A stretch of DNA of 6,510 nucleotides from Chitinophagaceae bacterium (GTDB taxonomy: Bacteria > Bacteroidota > Bacteroidia > Chitinophagales > Chitinophagaceae): the NCBI GenBank assembly GCA_947461495.1, contig CANHLV010000110.1, positions 1 through 6,510 of the forward strand. Direction: 5' to 3'. Made by a program: the position numbers and the translations under genes. This document shows positions 1-6,338 of the stretch, piece by piece. The notes under the pieces are model-generated. The model ran no database searches. It saw only the letters and a list, made by a program, of their open reading frames with translations, and was not told where the DNA came from. The stretch's first letter is position 1. Each line of letters starts with the position of its first letter.

Positions 1-347
1 TTCCTGAATACAATTTGAGAACAAAAGATGTAAGTGATTGGAGTGGGAAAGGGATGCATACCACAACCTTTGCAGAGATGTTTGATTTAAAAGATGGCGG
101 TAGTATTATTGACACACCTGGAATCAGAGAGTTGGGATTGTTTGATATGGACAAGCGCGAACTCGCTCATTATTTTCCTGAAATGCGAGCGATTATGCAT
201 GACTGTCAGTTTAATAACTGTGTGCATATTAACGAGCCGGGTTGTGCTATAAAAAATGCTGTTGCACCTCCGCACAACAGCATTTCTATGGAAAGATATA
301 TAAGTTACCTTACTATTTTTGAGTCAATTGAAGATGTTTCGTTCTGA
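1..347 (+). CDS. rsgA: Ribosome small subunit-dependent GTPase A, C-terminal part (5' end outside window)
   Basis: The reading frame is open from the left edge (first full codon at base 3) to TGA at 345-347, about 114 residues. RsgA is a circularly permuted GTPase that checks late 30S subunit maturation in the cytoplasm. Visible in order are the switch I threonine run (GKGMHTTT, bases 45-68), the G3 motif DTPG (111-122) within a GG-S-IIDTPGIREL context, and the zinc knuckle C-x4-C-x-H-x5-C (Cys codons at 204, 219 and 243, His at 225) followed by the Ry-x-x-Y helix. This is the diagnostic RsgA C-terminus. The OB fold and the G4 and G1 motifs must lie upstream. The turn after the zinc site (APPHNSISME) seems about two residues longer than I recall for E. 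coli RsgA, and it is encoded by a perfect inverted repeat (254-285). The stop codon abuts the stop of the convergent gene. Confidence 0.95.
   Translation, partial: PEYNLRTKDVSDWSGKGMHTTTFAEMFDLKDGGSIIDTPGIRELGLFDMDKRELAHYFPEMRAIMHDCQFNNCVHINEPGCAIKNAVAPPHNSISMERYISYLTIFESIEDVSF
251..285 (-). terminator. Intrinsic terminator for the minus-strand genes, embedded in rsgA coding sequence
   Basis: Bases 254-264 (AAATGCTGTTG) and 275-285 (CAACAGCATTT) form a perfect 11-bp inverted repeat with a 10-nt loop. Read on the minus strand, the stem runs directly into six T (complement of A251-A256), the form of a Rho-independent terminator. Read on the plus strand, the right arm is followed by CTATGG, so it does not favour stopping rsgA transcription. 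The stem is about 60 bases downstream of the minus-strand gene ending at 348, a sensible place for its 3' end. The structure is seen directly; the terminator function is inferred. Confidence 0.7.
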
Positions 348-650
348 TTAAAATGCATTTCTTTCAAGGAAATGAGCTACTTCTATTACAGCTTGGCTGT
401 CTGATTTTAAACTATATGTCGGCTGAGGAAAAATGCTGACACCTTCGAAAATGTTGTAGTGCAACGTTAAGAATTGACCTTTGTATTTGAAATCCCAATC
501 TAATGTTTCACTGTCATCAACTTGATTCATGAAAATGACTTCAAGCTTGTCTGACAAAGTGTGGGCAATAGCATAAAATTTTGAGATTCCGCAGTTATCA
601 TCGATAACAGCCTCGGTGGCACCGGATTTAGTTTTTAATTGGTACGACAT
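348..650 (-). CDS. Conserved-looking hypothetical protein, 100 residues
   Basis: The frame runs from ATG (complement of 648-650) to TAA (complement of 348-350). I do not recognise a named family with certainty. The protein has no signal peptide, no membrane segment and no obvious catalytic motif, so a small soluble cytoplasmic protein is likely. The N-terminal part (SGATEAVIDDNCGISKFYAI) has the look of a conserved motif with one Cys. The middle alternates hydrophobic and polar residues as beta strands would (LEVIFMN, WDFKYKGQFLTLHYNIF), and the end is an acidic-to-hydrophobic helix (SQAVIEVAHFLERNAF), which suggests a compact alpha/beta fold. It is 52 bp downstream of the small lipoprotein gene in the same direction and could be the last gene of that transcript. 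It overlaps no better ORF, and its stop abuts the rsgA stop, which supports it as real. Upstream there is only A/T-rich sequence without a Shine-Dalgarno site. Confidence 0.75.
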   Translation of the reverse strand: MSYQLKTKSGATEAVIDDNCGISKFYAIAHTLSDKLEVIFMNQVDDSETLDWDFKYKGQFLTLHYNIFEGVSIFPQPTYSLKSDSQAVIEVAHFLERNAF

Positions 651-702
651 GGTTTTAGGTTTTAATATAGGTATGATTAAAATTGATTACAAAATCTAAA
701 TA

Positions 703-894
703 CTAATAAATCTTACGTCCACCTTTGAACTTAGACTTATTGGCTGCTCTTATTGCCTTCTGATCACCAGATGCTATTCTTTCTGCTCCAATGGCGGCGC
801 CACTTACAGGACATCCTGTTTTTGGAGTGCGATGGAAGATGGAACAACTTTCAAGTATACCAATAAGCAATAAAAATGGCAATATTTTTTTCAT
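703..894 (-). CDS. Small probable lipoprotein, 63 residues
   Basis: The frame runs from ATG (complement of 892-894) to TAG (complement of 703-705). The N-terminus is a textbook short export signal: MKK, then a hydrophobic run (ILPFLLLIGIL), then LES-Cys17, a relaxed lipobox of the kind tolerated in Bacteroidetes. Cleavage and lipidation at Cys17 would leave a mature peptide of 47 residues. The mature part holds a second Cys (Cys28 in KTGCPVSG) and a basic tail rich in Ala, Lys and Gly (GDQKAIRAANKSKFKGGRKIY). There is no acidic or Q-rich stretch just after the Cys, so I would place it in the periplasm-facing leaflet rather than at the surface, with low certainty. No enzymatic motif is visible and the function is unknown. 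It is flanked by 52-bp gaps on both sides, between the hexapeptide protein gene and the 100-residue gene, all in the same direction. Confidence 0.7.
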   Translation of the reverse strand: MKKILPFLLLIGILESCSIFHRTPKTGCPVSGAAIGAERIASGDQKAIRAANKSKFKGGRKIY

Positions 895-919
895 CGAATG
901 AAGATAATAAGAGTTTTAT

Positions 920-953
920 TAAACATAATCATGTTCAGGGTTAATTTCACAAA
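920..953 (-). promoter_or_regulatory. Weak candidate Bacteroidetes-type promoter before the small lipoprotein gene
   Basis: On the minus strand, TTTG (complement of 950-953) is followed after 22 nt by TATGTTTA (complement of 920-927). This resembles the Bacteroidetes -33 TTTG and -7 TAnnTTTG elements with one mismatch and slightly long spacing. It would start a transcript shortly before the ATG at 894 and would make the lipoprotein gene partly independent of the gene upstream. In AT-rich DNA such matches are frequent, so this is only a suggestion. Confidence 0.25.
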
Positions 954-1465
954 TTCTTAAACCATTCACTGTACTTTACATAATTACCGGCGATTCTGTT
1001 TATCTCTCCGCTTATCAATGCTTCGCTGATGTTTTTTACCTTTTTTGCTGGAACGCCGGCATAAATACTTCCGGGTTCTACAATTGTATTTTCAAGAACT
1101 ACTGCGCCTGCGGCGATGATGCTATTACTTCCAATTTGAACATTGTCCATCACGATAGCACCCATACCTATCAGCACATTCTCGTGTATAACGCAACCAT
1201 GTACTATTGCATTGTGTCCAATACTAACATTATTTTCAATAGTGGTACCACATTTCTGAAAAGTACAATGAATAATCGCTCCATCTTGTATGTTAACACG
1301 GTTGCCGATTTTAATAAAATTGACATCGCCTCTCACAACTGCATTAAACCAAACACTGCATTCATCGCCCATTTCAACGTTTCCAACTATTGTCGCATTA
1401 GGAGCGATAAAACAATTTTCACCCCATTTTGGTGAGATACCTTCCACCGGAAAAATAAATGACAT
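947..1465 (-). CDS. Gamma-carbonic anhydrase family protein (left-handed beta-helix, hexapeptide repeats)
   Basis: The 172-residue frame runs from ATG (complement of 1463-1465) to TGA (complement of 947-949). Length and sequence fit the YrdA/PaaY/CamH group of gamma-class carbonic anhydrases, soluble trimers of left-handed beta-helices with a metal held between subunits. Hexapeptide repeats run from about residue 18 to 140 (IAPNATIVGNVEMG through AGVPAKKV), followed by a C-terminal helix ending YVKYSEWFK. The three metal-ligand histidines are present: His66 (IQDGAIIH), His84 and His89 (SIGHNAIVH). So are the residues matching the Cam active site: Arg45 and Asp47 (VVRGD), Gln60 and Asp61. The long acidic loop of Methanosarcina Cam, with its proton-shuttle Glu, is absent, as in CamH and YrdA. 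CO2 hydration is therefore possible but not assured, and many relatives have no proven substrate. It heads three co-directional genes and is divergent from the aminotransferase gene. Confidence 0.92.
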   Translation of the reverse strand: MSFIFPVEGISPKWGENCFIAPNATIVGNVEMGDECSVWFNAVVRGDVNFIKIGNRVNIQDGAIIHCTFQKCGTTIENNVSIGHNAIVHGCVIHENVLIGMGAIVMDNVQIGSNSIIAAGAVVLENTIVEPGSIYAGVPAKKVKNISEALISGEINRIAGNYVKYSEWFKNL

Positions 1466-1606
1466 AAATTAAAAATTAAGGATAAAACTGCTATCACATC
1501 GGCTTTGTAAAGCAAAAATTTCGAAACAAAATGTAATGGCAATTAGTATAACTTGCGTAAAAATACGATATTGATTCATTCGTAGTTGAAAATACAATTG
1601 AACATT
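1466..1606. promoter_or_regulatory. Divergent intergenic region between the hexapeptide protein and aminotransferase genes
   Basis: These 141 bp must carry the promoters of both divergent genes. On the minus strand, TACATTTT (complement of 1529-1536) is a 7-of-8 match to the TAnnTTTG -7 word but lacks a well-spaced TTTG upstream. No good match is visible for the plus strand. A near-palindrome GCTTT-GT-AAAGC (1502-1513) and a short perfect palindrome TTTCGAAA (1519-1526) could be operator half-sites, but both are short enough to arise by chance. There is no RNA gene or further ORF. The specific sites are uncertain. Confidence 0.4.
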
Positions 1607-2788
1607 ATGAATAACAGAGAACTTTTTTTAAGGCATGTTGGTCAAACTTCAGAAGCGCCATTATGTTTGAATAATGTGAAGGCGGAAGGATCTAAAATGT
1701 GGGATGCGGATGGAAAAGAATATATAGACTTAATAGCCGGCATCAGTGTTTGTAATGTTGGTCATCGTCATCCTGATGTGGTTGCTGCCATCAAAAAACA
1801 AGCCGACGAATACCTACATATCATGGTGTATGGTGAGCTGGTTGAAAATCCACAGGTTCATTATGCAAAGCAACTTACAGCACATTTACCCGAAAATTTG
1901 AATTCAGTTTTTTTTACGGCAAGTGGCAGTGAAGCTACAGAAGGTGCTATGAAATTGGCGAAACGTTTTACTGGCAGAACTTCAATTGTTTCTTTTAAAA
2001 ATTCTTATCACGGAAGTACACAAGGTGCATTGAGCGTGATGGGCAGTGAATATTGGCAACAAGCATTTCGTCCATTACTTCCAGGAATTGTTCAATTGAA
2101 TTATAATTCATTTGATGATCTTGATGCCATCAATGAAAACATTGCCTGCGTCATTGCAGAAACCATACAGGCAGAAGCCGGAGTGAATATGCCTAATATG
2201 AATTGGCTTAAAGCATTGAGAGAAAAATGTACTGCCACCGGAACATTGCTGGTGCTTGATGAAATACAATGTGGCTTTGGCAGAAATGGAACATTATGGG
2301 CATTCGAACAATTTGGCATTACACCTGATATTTTATTATTAGGAAAAGCTTTAGGCGGAGGCATGCCATTGGGCGCTTTTGTTTCGGATAAAAAAATCAT
2401 GGATTCTTTTACGCACAATCCTGTACTAGGTCATATCAACACTTTTGGCGGTCATCCGGTTTCATGTGCAGCAGGTTTGGCTGCATTCAATTATCTGATC
2501 AATGAAAATATTGTTGCTGCTGTAAAAGAAAAAGAATCTTTGTTTCGCCAATTGCTAGTTCATCCTAAAATCAATAAAGTAAACAGTGCCGGATTAATGA
2601 TTGCAGTTTGGTTTGATGATTTCGAAACCAACAAAAAAATAATTGATGCGTTGATTGAGGAAGGGGTTTTTACTGACTGGTTTTTATTTGCATCCAATGC
2701 ATTGAGAATAGCACCTCCTTTAAACATTAGTGAGGTTGAAATTCGATTTGCTTGTGGGAAGTTAATTGAAGTTCTGAAAAAATTATAA
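1607..2788 (+). CDS. Class III (fold type I) PLP-dependent aminotransferase, substrate unknown
   Basis: I chose the ATG at 1607 (393 residues) over an in-frame TTG at 1586, because the extra residues (TTG KIQLNI) match nothing in the family and ATG precedes a normal N-terminus (NNRELFLRHVGQTSEAP). All hallmarks of the acetylornithine/GABA/ornithine aminotransferase superfamily are present: the phosphate-binding loop ASGSEA (105-110), Tyr134-His135 that stack on the cofactor, Glu185, Asp218 of the DEIQCGFGR motif that contacts the pyridine nitrogen, Schiff-base Lys247 (LLLGKALGGGMPLGAF), Thr279 (NTFGGHP) from the partner subunit, and Arg367 (LRIAPP) for the substrate carboxylate. It would act as a cytoplasmic dimer. 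The sequence resembles a Bacteroidetes group usually annotated only as aspartate aminotransferase family. No neighbour points to arginine, GABA or biotin metabolism, so I leave the substrate open. It is complete and intact, and a repeat-rich hairpin follows its stop. Confidence 0.95.
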   Translation: MNNRELFLRHVGQTSEAPLCLNNVKAEGSKMWDADGKEYIDLIAGISVCNVGHRHPDVVAAIKKQADEYLHIMVYGELVENPQVHYAKQLTAHLPENLNSVFFTASGSEATEGAMKLAKRFTGRTSIVSFKNSYHGSTQGALSVMGSEYWQQAFRPLLPGIVQLNYNSFDDLDAINENIACVIAETIQAEAGVNMPNMNWLKALREKCTATGTLLVLDEIQCGFGRNGTLWAFEQFGITPDILLLGKALGGGMPLGAFVSDKKIMDSFTHNPVLGHINTFGGHPVSCAAGLAAFNYLINENIVAAVKEKESLFRQLLVHPKINKVNSAGLMIAVWFDDFETNKKIIDALIEEGVFTDWFLFASNALRIAPPLNISEVEIRFACGKLIEVLKKL

Positions 2789-2806
2789 AGTTCTAGTGGT
2801 GAGTTT

Positions 2807-2902
2807 TGTTCAATAACGTTCAATGAGTTCAAAAGGTTCAATAACGTTCATTTTGTTACGAAACATTTTGAACTTTATTGAACCTTTTAAACCTATTGAA
2901 CA
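2807..2902. repeat. Cluster of GTTCAA words in direct and inverted orientation
   Basis: The word GTTCAA starts at 2808, 2818, 2827 and 2836, with a shortened GTTCA at 2846, giving intervals of 10, 9, 9 and 10 bp. Its reverse complement TTGAAC follows at 2868, 2878 and 2896. A 15-bp copy GTTCAATAACGTTCA occurs exactly at 2808-2822 and again at 2836-2850. An outer 9-bp pair, TGTTCAATA (2807-2815) with TATTGAACA (2894-2902), encloses the main hairpin. The cluster fills most of the 119-bp gap between two convergent genes. No terminal repeats or coding sequence suggest a transposon. It looks like a small tandem repeat that has folded back on itself. Confidence 0.85.
2831..2888. terminator. Large hairpin between convergent genes, probable bidirectional terminator
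   Basis: Bases 2831-2850 pair with 2869-2888 over 20 positions with a single mismatch (C2845 opposite T2874). The loop can add a 4-bp stem TGTT/AACA (2854-2857 with 2862-2865) closed by ACGA. The arms begin with AAAA and end with TTTT, so each strand's transcript would carry a short U-run at the hairpin end. The hairpin is 42 bp after the aminotransferase stop and 19 bp after the stop of the opposing outer-membrane protein gene, an ideal place for a shared terminator. The stem is AT-rich, so it may be weaker than a GC-rich terminator. The first 15-bp repeat copy (2808-2822) could compete for the right arm. Confidence 0.65.
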
Positions 2903-2907
2903 TTGTA

Positions 2908-5900
2908 TTAAAAATCAAGCCCCAGCGACACATACATCACCGGCTTCCCTTTGAAGAATCCATTCATTGGCCAGCCCACATCATATTTTACAAAATAACC
3001 GAGTAAAGTACTTCTAGCTCCAAAGCCATATCCACCGAGGAATGGTCCGATTCCTTTTTCTTTGTAAACAACAGTGACAGGTCCTGGAATGGTTGTACCG
3101 TTAGACAAATAAATGGGAACATTAAAAGTTGATGAAGGTCTTTTCATATTTTTTATGCCACCATTCCAAGCTGTGCCCAAGTCAATGAATTGAGTAAGCT
3201 GTAAATCTTTTAAAAATGCATTGCTCACTGTCTTGTCGAATAATGTAGATAGCACTGGTAATCTTAATTCACTGTTAATTACAAGAGCATTGTTGCCATT
3301 AGCGGCATTTTGAATGTAGCCGCGCATGTTTAATGCCAAGCTTTGAAATGCATAATTCTGATTGCTTGCCGGAACATTTTTAGTGTTGAAATATCTTTCT
3401 TTTGTAGAGCCCGGTCTTGTATTATTACCAAACATCAGCCAGCCGTCTACGCCTCCCAGGTAGTAAATGAATTTTTGATTACCCCAACTGAAATCACCCG
3501 CAGCTCTACCTGCCCAAATGAAGTTTTTATAAATGGGATAATAGTATCTGACATCAAAACCATAATTAAAAATTGCCGGTTTTTTTACACCTGCTCCTGC
3601 ACCGAGCTGCCTGTTCCAATCGATAAAAGTTTTGTAGCGCAAGCCGTTCATGATATTTTTATCTCTTAATAGGGTGTTGTCATAAACATATTCCAAATGT
3701 GTTGATGAATAATAAGTAGCCTGACTTTCCAAAGAAGCGCTCAATTGGTCGACGTTTAAAATCGCCAGATTGTCGGAACGAATCCCTGTAGTCAATCGAA
3801 TACTTTTTGTAACATCAAAAGGATAGGTGATGTTGCCTTGATAGAAATTTGTAAACAGTCTGGCAGGATAAACAGCAATAACATTACCTCGTTGATCAGT
3901 CAATTGTGCAGCAGATCCTAATGCATTTCTATAATAGGTAGCACCCCAGTCAATGCGCTTTTTCAAATTTTGATACGTTACAAACCACTCGTTATCTTTA
4001 AGGTTGGTTCCGATTTTAAATCCACCCATAATTCTTTTGTCTTCCATTAAATCAGAAGTACCCATGGTAATCAATCCGTTTAAAGGAGTATTACTACTGA
4101 GCATAATGGGTCCGGAGCCATTTCCATAAGGCTGGTATTTATTAAACAATACAGTTGTGTTAAAGCCAACCGATCCATAATCAACAGAAAATTTGATGGG
4201 TTTGTATTTGTATAGTTTTGCCTTGCTTAATACATCAACATCAGCCTCAGTGCCAATGATGATTGTAGTATCTTTTTTCTCATCTGCAAATTCGGTTTGA
4301 AACTCATCTGCATTATTATTTTGCTTATTGATATTTGTCGATGGCAATACAGTAGTTTTCTTACTTTCTCTCATCAGTTTTTTGCCATAAGTAGTAGGTT
4401 GTGCCGTGACATTTCTTTGTTTCAATGCGTACTCATCAATTTTCAATTTGTATAAATTCTTTTGATCGCCTTGTTGGGTAACTTCGCTTAACATTCTGTC
4501 ATCACCTGCGGTTCTGGTTTCAGCGAGATTGCTTTCATAATTGGTTAATGGGAAAGAGTATGAAGAATCTTCACTCATGGAAACAACAGCCTTGGAATCG
4601 ATTTCTGTTTTTTTCCAAGCTTTTAAAGTACTGTCAATTTCTTTTTGAGTTGGATTTCTTAGGATTTCATCACCAACAGTAATCAATGTATCTAATCCGG
4701 TTTTCCTGGTTGTAAAAAATCCTGCGTAACGATTGGCGATTCCATTTTCATCACTCACAAAAGTAAAATGGTTAACATTATATTGGGCAGGGAATCTAGC
4801 GTTGCCGTATTTTAAATCGGTGAGTTGTGTGATTTGATTCAATTCAGGTTTGTCGCCGAAATTGGTCACCATGAAGATATTGTATCGATTGTTGCAAGGG
4901 AGCACCGTGTCATTGGAAACTGCATTTGCATTAGGTCTGTTGGAGGAAAATATAATTCCGGTTTTATTTGGAAAACTCACAAAAGCCGGATCTAGATTAT
5001 CATAAACATCATTAGTGATTTGCTTTACTTTTTCTTTTTCCAGATCAAAAGTAAAGATATCAGTGTGGCCATTCTTTACAGCTGAAAGTAAAATAGTACG
5101 ACTATCCAATAAATATTTGATATCCTGAATCTGATCGAATTTATCAGTAACATCTATTTCCCATTTTTTCTGATGCGTGAGTACATCATAAATAAACAAA
5201 TACAATTTCCCCTTTTCACTATAAACTACTGAAATTCTTGTTCCTTTTGGATCCCAAGCCAACATAGGATAGTTAGGATTGATTTGATTTTGATAAGAAC
5301 GCACACCATATTTTAAAATAGTGGTGTTTTCAAAATCATCATTCAAAATAACGCGAACGATACCTTTTTTGAATTGAGTAACTACGTAAGAATTATTCTT
5401 TTTGTTGGGATTTACATTGAAGCGGAAATAATTGATTCTGCTGGTAATGTCAAAGCCTTCAATATAATTTCCTTTTGGATAAGCTTTTCTTTTGTTGATA
5501 TCATTTTCAAATTTTTCATTTTCATATTCCATGAATTCAGCTGTAAGCGCTTTCATGTTTTTCTTGGTGATTTGAATGCTGGCTTTGTTGATATTTTTGT
5601 AAGTTCTGGCGAGATAAAAGAAATAAGTAACATTTTCTTTTTTGTATTTTTCTTCAATAAAATACCAAAAGGCATGGCCTGCCAATGCGGGGTTGTTGAA
5701 ACTGAAGTTTGAAAACTTTTTGTATTTACCACTGAACAATTCACTTTTTAAATCGTCATCAAGTGAGGTGTTCCAATGTTCTCCAAGATATGCAATGTAG
5801 CCGTCTGTGAACCATTGGGGAAGTTCAAGTAAAGTTTGGTTACCGGCCACTTCACCTAAATCCGTACCAAAAAGCAGATTATGAACAATCACGTCTGCAA

Positions 5901-6327
5901 TGCCATTTCTGATTTGTCTTTTCAGATTCAAATGATTGCCATCAAAATAAACCAGCATTTTATTATTGACCAGTTTGGTGGCGCTTCCGGTACTCATGAT
6001 ATCTGATTCCAATCCTATATTGGTTTGCTGAAAATCTTTATAGTCATTGAATACGAAAATATTAGCGCGTCTTTGCAAACTTGATTCAGAAGCGGTTTCA
6101 ATATCCTTCAATTCTTTTTCTGCAAGTTGTAATGCATATTTCGCTAGTTCCTGGCCATTTTGATAAAAATAAACATTGAAGTTTTCACTGTGATAATATT
6201 GCCATTTGAATTTTTTAAACTGAACCCTATTTTTTCCAAATGTAACAGCGTTTACCTGTGCTATAGATATTTGGGAAAAGAAAAGAAAAAAAATCGATGT
6301 AATAATTATTCTACTGAACTTTGCCAT
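2908..6327 (-). CDS. Large outer-membrane protein: degenerate peptidase-like domain, TolB-like propeller and BamA/D15-like barrel
   Basis: I chose the ATG at 6325-6327 (1139 residues) over an in-frame TTG two codons upstream, since MAKFSRIIITSIFFLFF starts a normal signal peptide with likely cleavage SIA/Q at residues 23-24. Residues 40-275 resemble a gluzincin (MA-clan) peptidase domain, but the usual HExxH is HNLLF (149-153), and the following LPQWFTDG (169-176) has Asp where the third ligand Glu is expected, so catalysis is unlikely. Residues about 310-545 show TolB/WD40-like propeller blades (LAWDPKGTRISVVYS, IIFSSNRPN, FTFVSDENG). Residues 560-705 are a polar, probably flexible linker. 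From about 710 to the terminal Phe1139 there are alternating beta strands with BamA/Omp85-like features (YYLGGVDGWLMFGN, LALNMRGY, INSELRLPVL, and the end MYVSLGLDF). It is likely an outer-membrane barrel with a periplasmic head. POTRA repeats are not evident. Whether it inserts, secretes or anchors something is unknown. Confidence 0.85.
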   Translation of the reverse strand: MAKFSRIIITSIFFLFFSQISIAQVNAVTFGKNRVQFKKFKWQYYHSENFNVYFYQNGQELAKYALQLAEKELKDIETASESSLQRRANIFVFNDYKDFQQTNIGLESDIMSTGSATKLVNNKMLVYFDGNHLNLKRQIRNGIADVIVHNLLFGTDLGEVAGNQTLLELPQWFTDGYIAYLGEHWNTSLDDDLKSELFSGKYKKFSNFSFNNPALAGHAFWYFIEEKYKKENVTYFFYLARTYKNINKASIQITKKNMKALTAEFMEYENEKFENDINKRKAYPKGNYIEGFDITSRINYFRFNVNPNKKNNSYVVTQFKKGIVRVILNDDFENTTILKYGVRSYQNQINPNYPMLAWDPKGTRISVVYSEKGKLYLFIYDVLTHQKKWEIDVTDKFDQIQDIKYLLDSRTILLSAVKNGHTDIFTFDLEKEKVKQITNDVYDNLDPAFVSFPNKTGIIFSSNRPNANAVSNDTVLPCNNRYNIFMVTNFGDKPELNQITQLTDLKYGNARFPAQYNVNHFTFVSDENGIANRYAGFFTTRKTGLDTLITVGDEILRNPTQKEIDSTLKAWKKTEIDSKAVVSMSEDSSYSFPLTNYESNLAETRTAGDDRMLSEVTQQGDQKNLYKLKIDEYALKQRNVTAQPTTYGKKLMRESKKTTVLPSTNINKQNNNADEFQTEFADEKKDTTIIIGTEADVDVLSKAKLYKYKPIKFSVDYGSVGFNTTVLFNKYQPYGNGSGPIMLSSNTPLNGLITMGTSDLMEDKRIMGGFKIGTNLKDNEWFVTYQNLKKRIDWGATYYRNALGSAAQLTDQRGNVIAVYPARLFTNFYQGNITYPFDVTKSIRLTTGIRSDNLAILNVDQLSASLESQATYYSSTHLEYVYDNTLLRDKNIMNGLRYKTFIDWNRQLGAGAGVKKPAIFNYGFDVRYYYPIYKNFIWAGRAAGDFSWGNQKFIYYLGGVDGWLMFGNNTRPGSTKERYFNTKNVPASNQNYAFQSLALNMRGYIQNAANGNNALVINSELRLPVLSTLFDKTVSNAFLKDLQLTQFIDLGTAWNGGIKNMKRPSSTFNVPIYLSNGTTIPGPVTVVYKEKGIGPFLGGYGFGARSTLLGYFVKYDVGWPMNGFFKGKPVMYVSLGLDF

Positions 6328-6330
6328 ACG

Positions 6331-6338
6331 CAAATATA
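6331..6338 (-). promoter_or_regulatory. TATATTTG, exact -7-like promoter word right before the large outer-membrane protein gene
   Basis: The complement of 6331-6338 reads TATATTTG, an exact match to the Bacteroidetes -7 consensus TAnnTTTG. It ends three bases before the chosen ATG (6327), which would put the transcription start at or next to the start codon. No clean TTTG is seen 19-21 bp upstream; the nearest is TTTA (complement of 6362-6365) with 23-bp spacing. Either the mRNA is nearly leaderless or this is a chance match and the real promoter lies further into the 68-bp divergent spacer. Confidence 0.3.

Noticed and set aside
651..946. Identical 52-bp gaps on both sides of the small lipoprotein gene
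   Set aside because: The two spacers share no obvious sequence similarity, so the equal length looks coincidental.
1136..1472. Plus-strand ORFs of 99 and 60 codons opposite the hexapeptide-protein gene
   Set aside because: They are mirror frames of a strongly supported coding gene; their translations show no family motif, and Cys/His/Asn-rich composition typical of shadows.
1502..1526. Short palindromes GCTTT-GT-AAAGC and TTTCGAAA as operators
   Set aside because: Too short to separate from chance in AT-rich DNA; noted only as part of the divergent spacer.
1586..1606. Seven-residue N-terminal extension of the aminotransferase from a TTG codon
   Set aside because: The family N-terminus fits the ATG at 1607, and no ribosome-binding signal favours the TTG.
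2101..2841. Minus-strand ORFs of 105 and 93 codons over the aminotransferase 3' half
   Set aside because: Antisense shadows of a conserved enzyme; one even extends through the GTTCAA repeat cluster, giving low-complexity protein.
2807..2902. CRISPR array at the GTTCAA repeats
   Set aside because: The repeat words are 6-15 bp with almost no spacers and no cas genes nearby; the arrangement is an inverted-repeat hairpin instead.
3343..5744. ORFs of 63-112 codons overlapping the large outer-membrane protein gene
   Set aside because: All lie within a clearly coding 1139-residue frame and have no recognisable domains.
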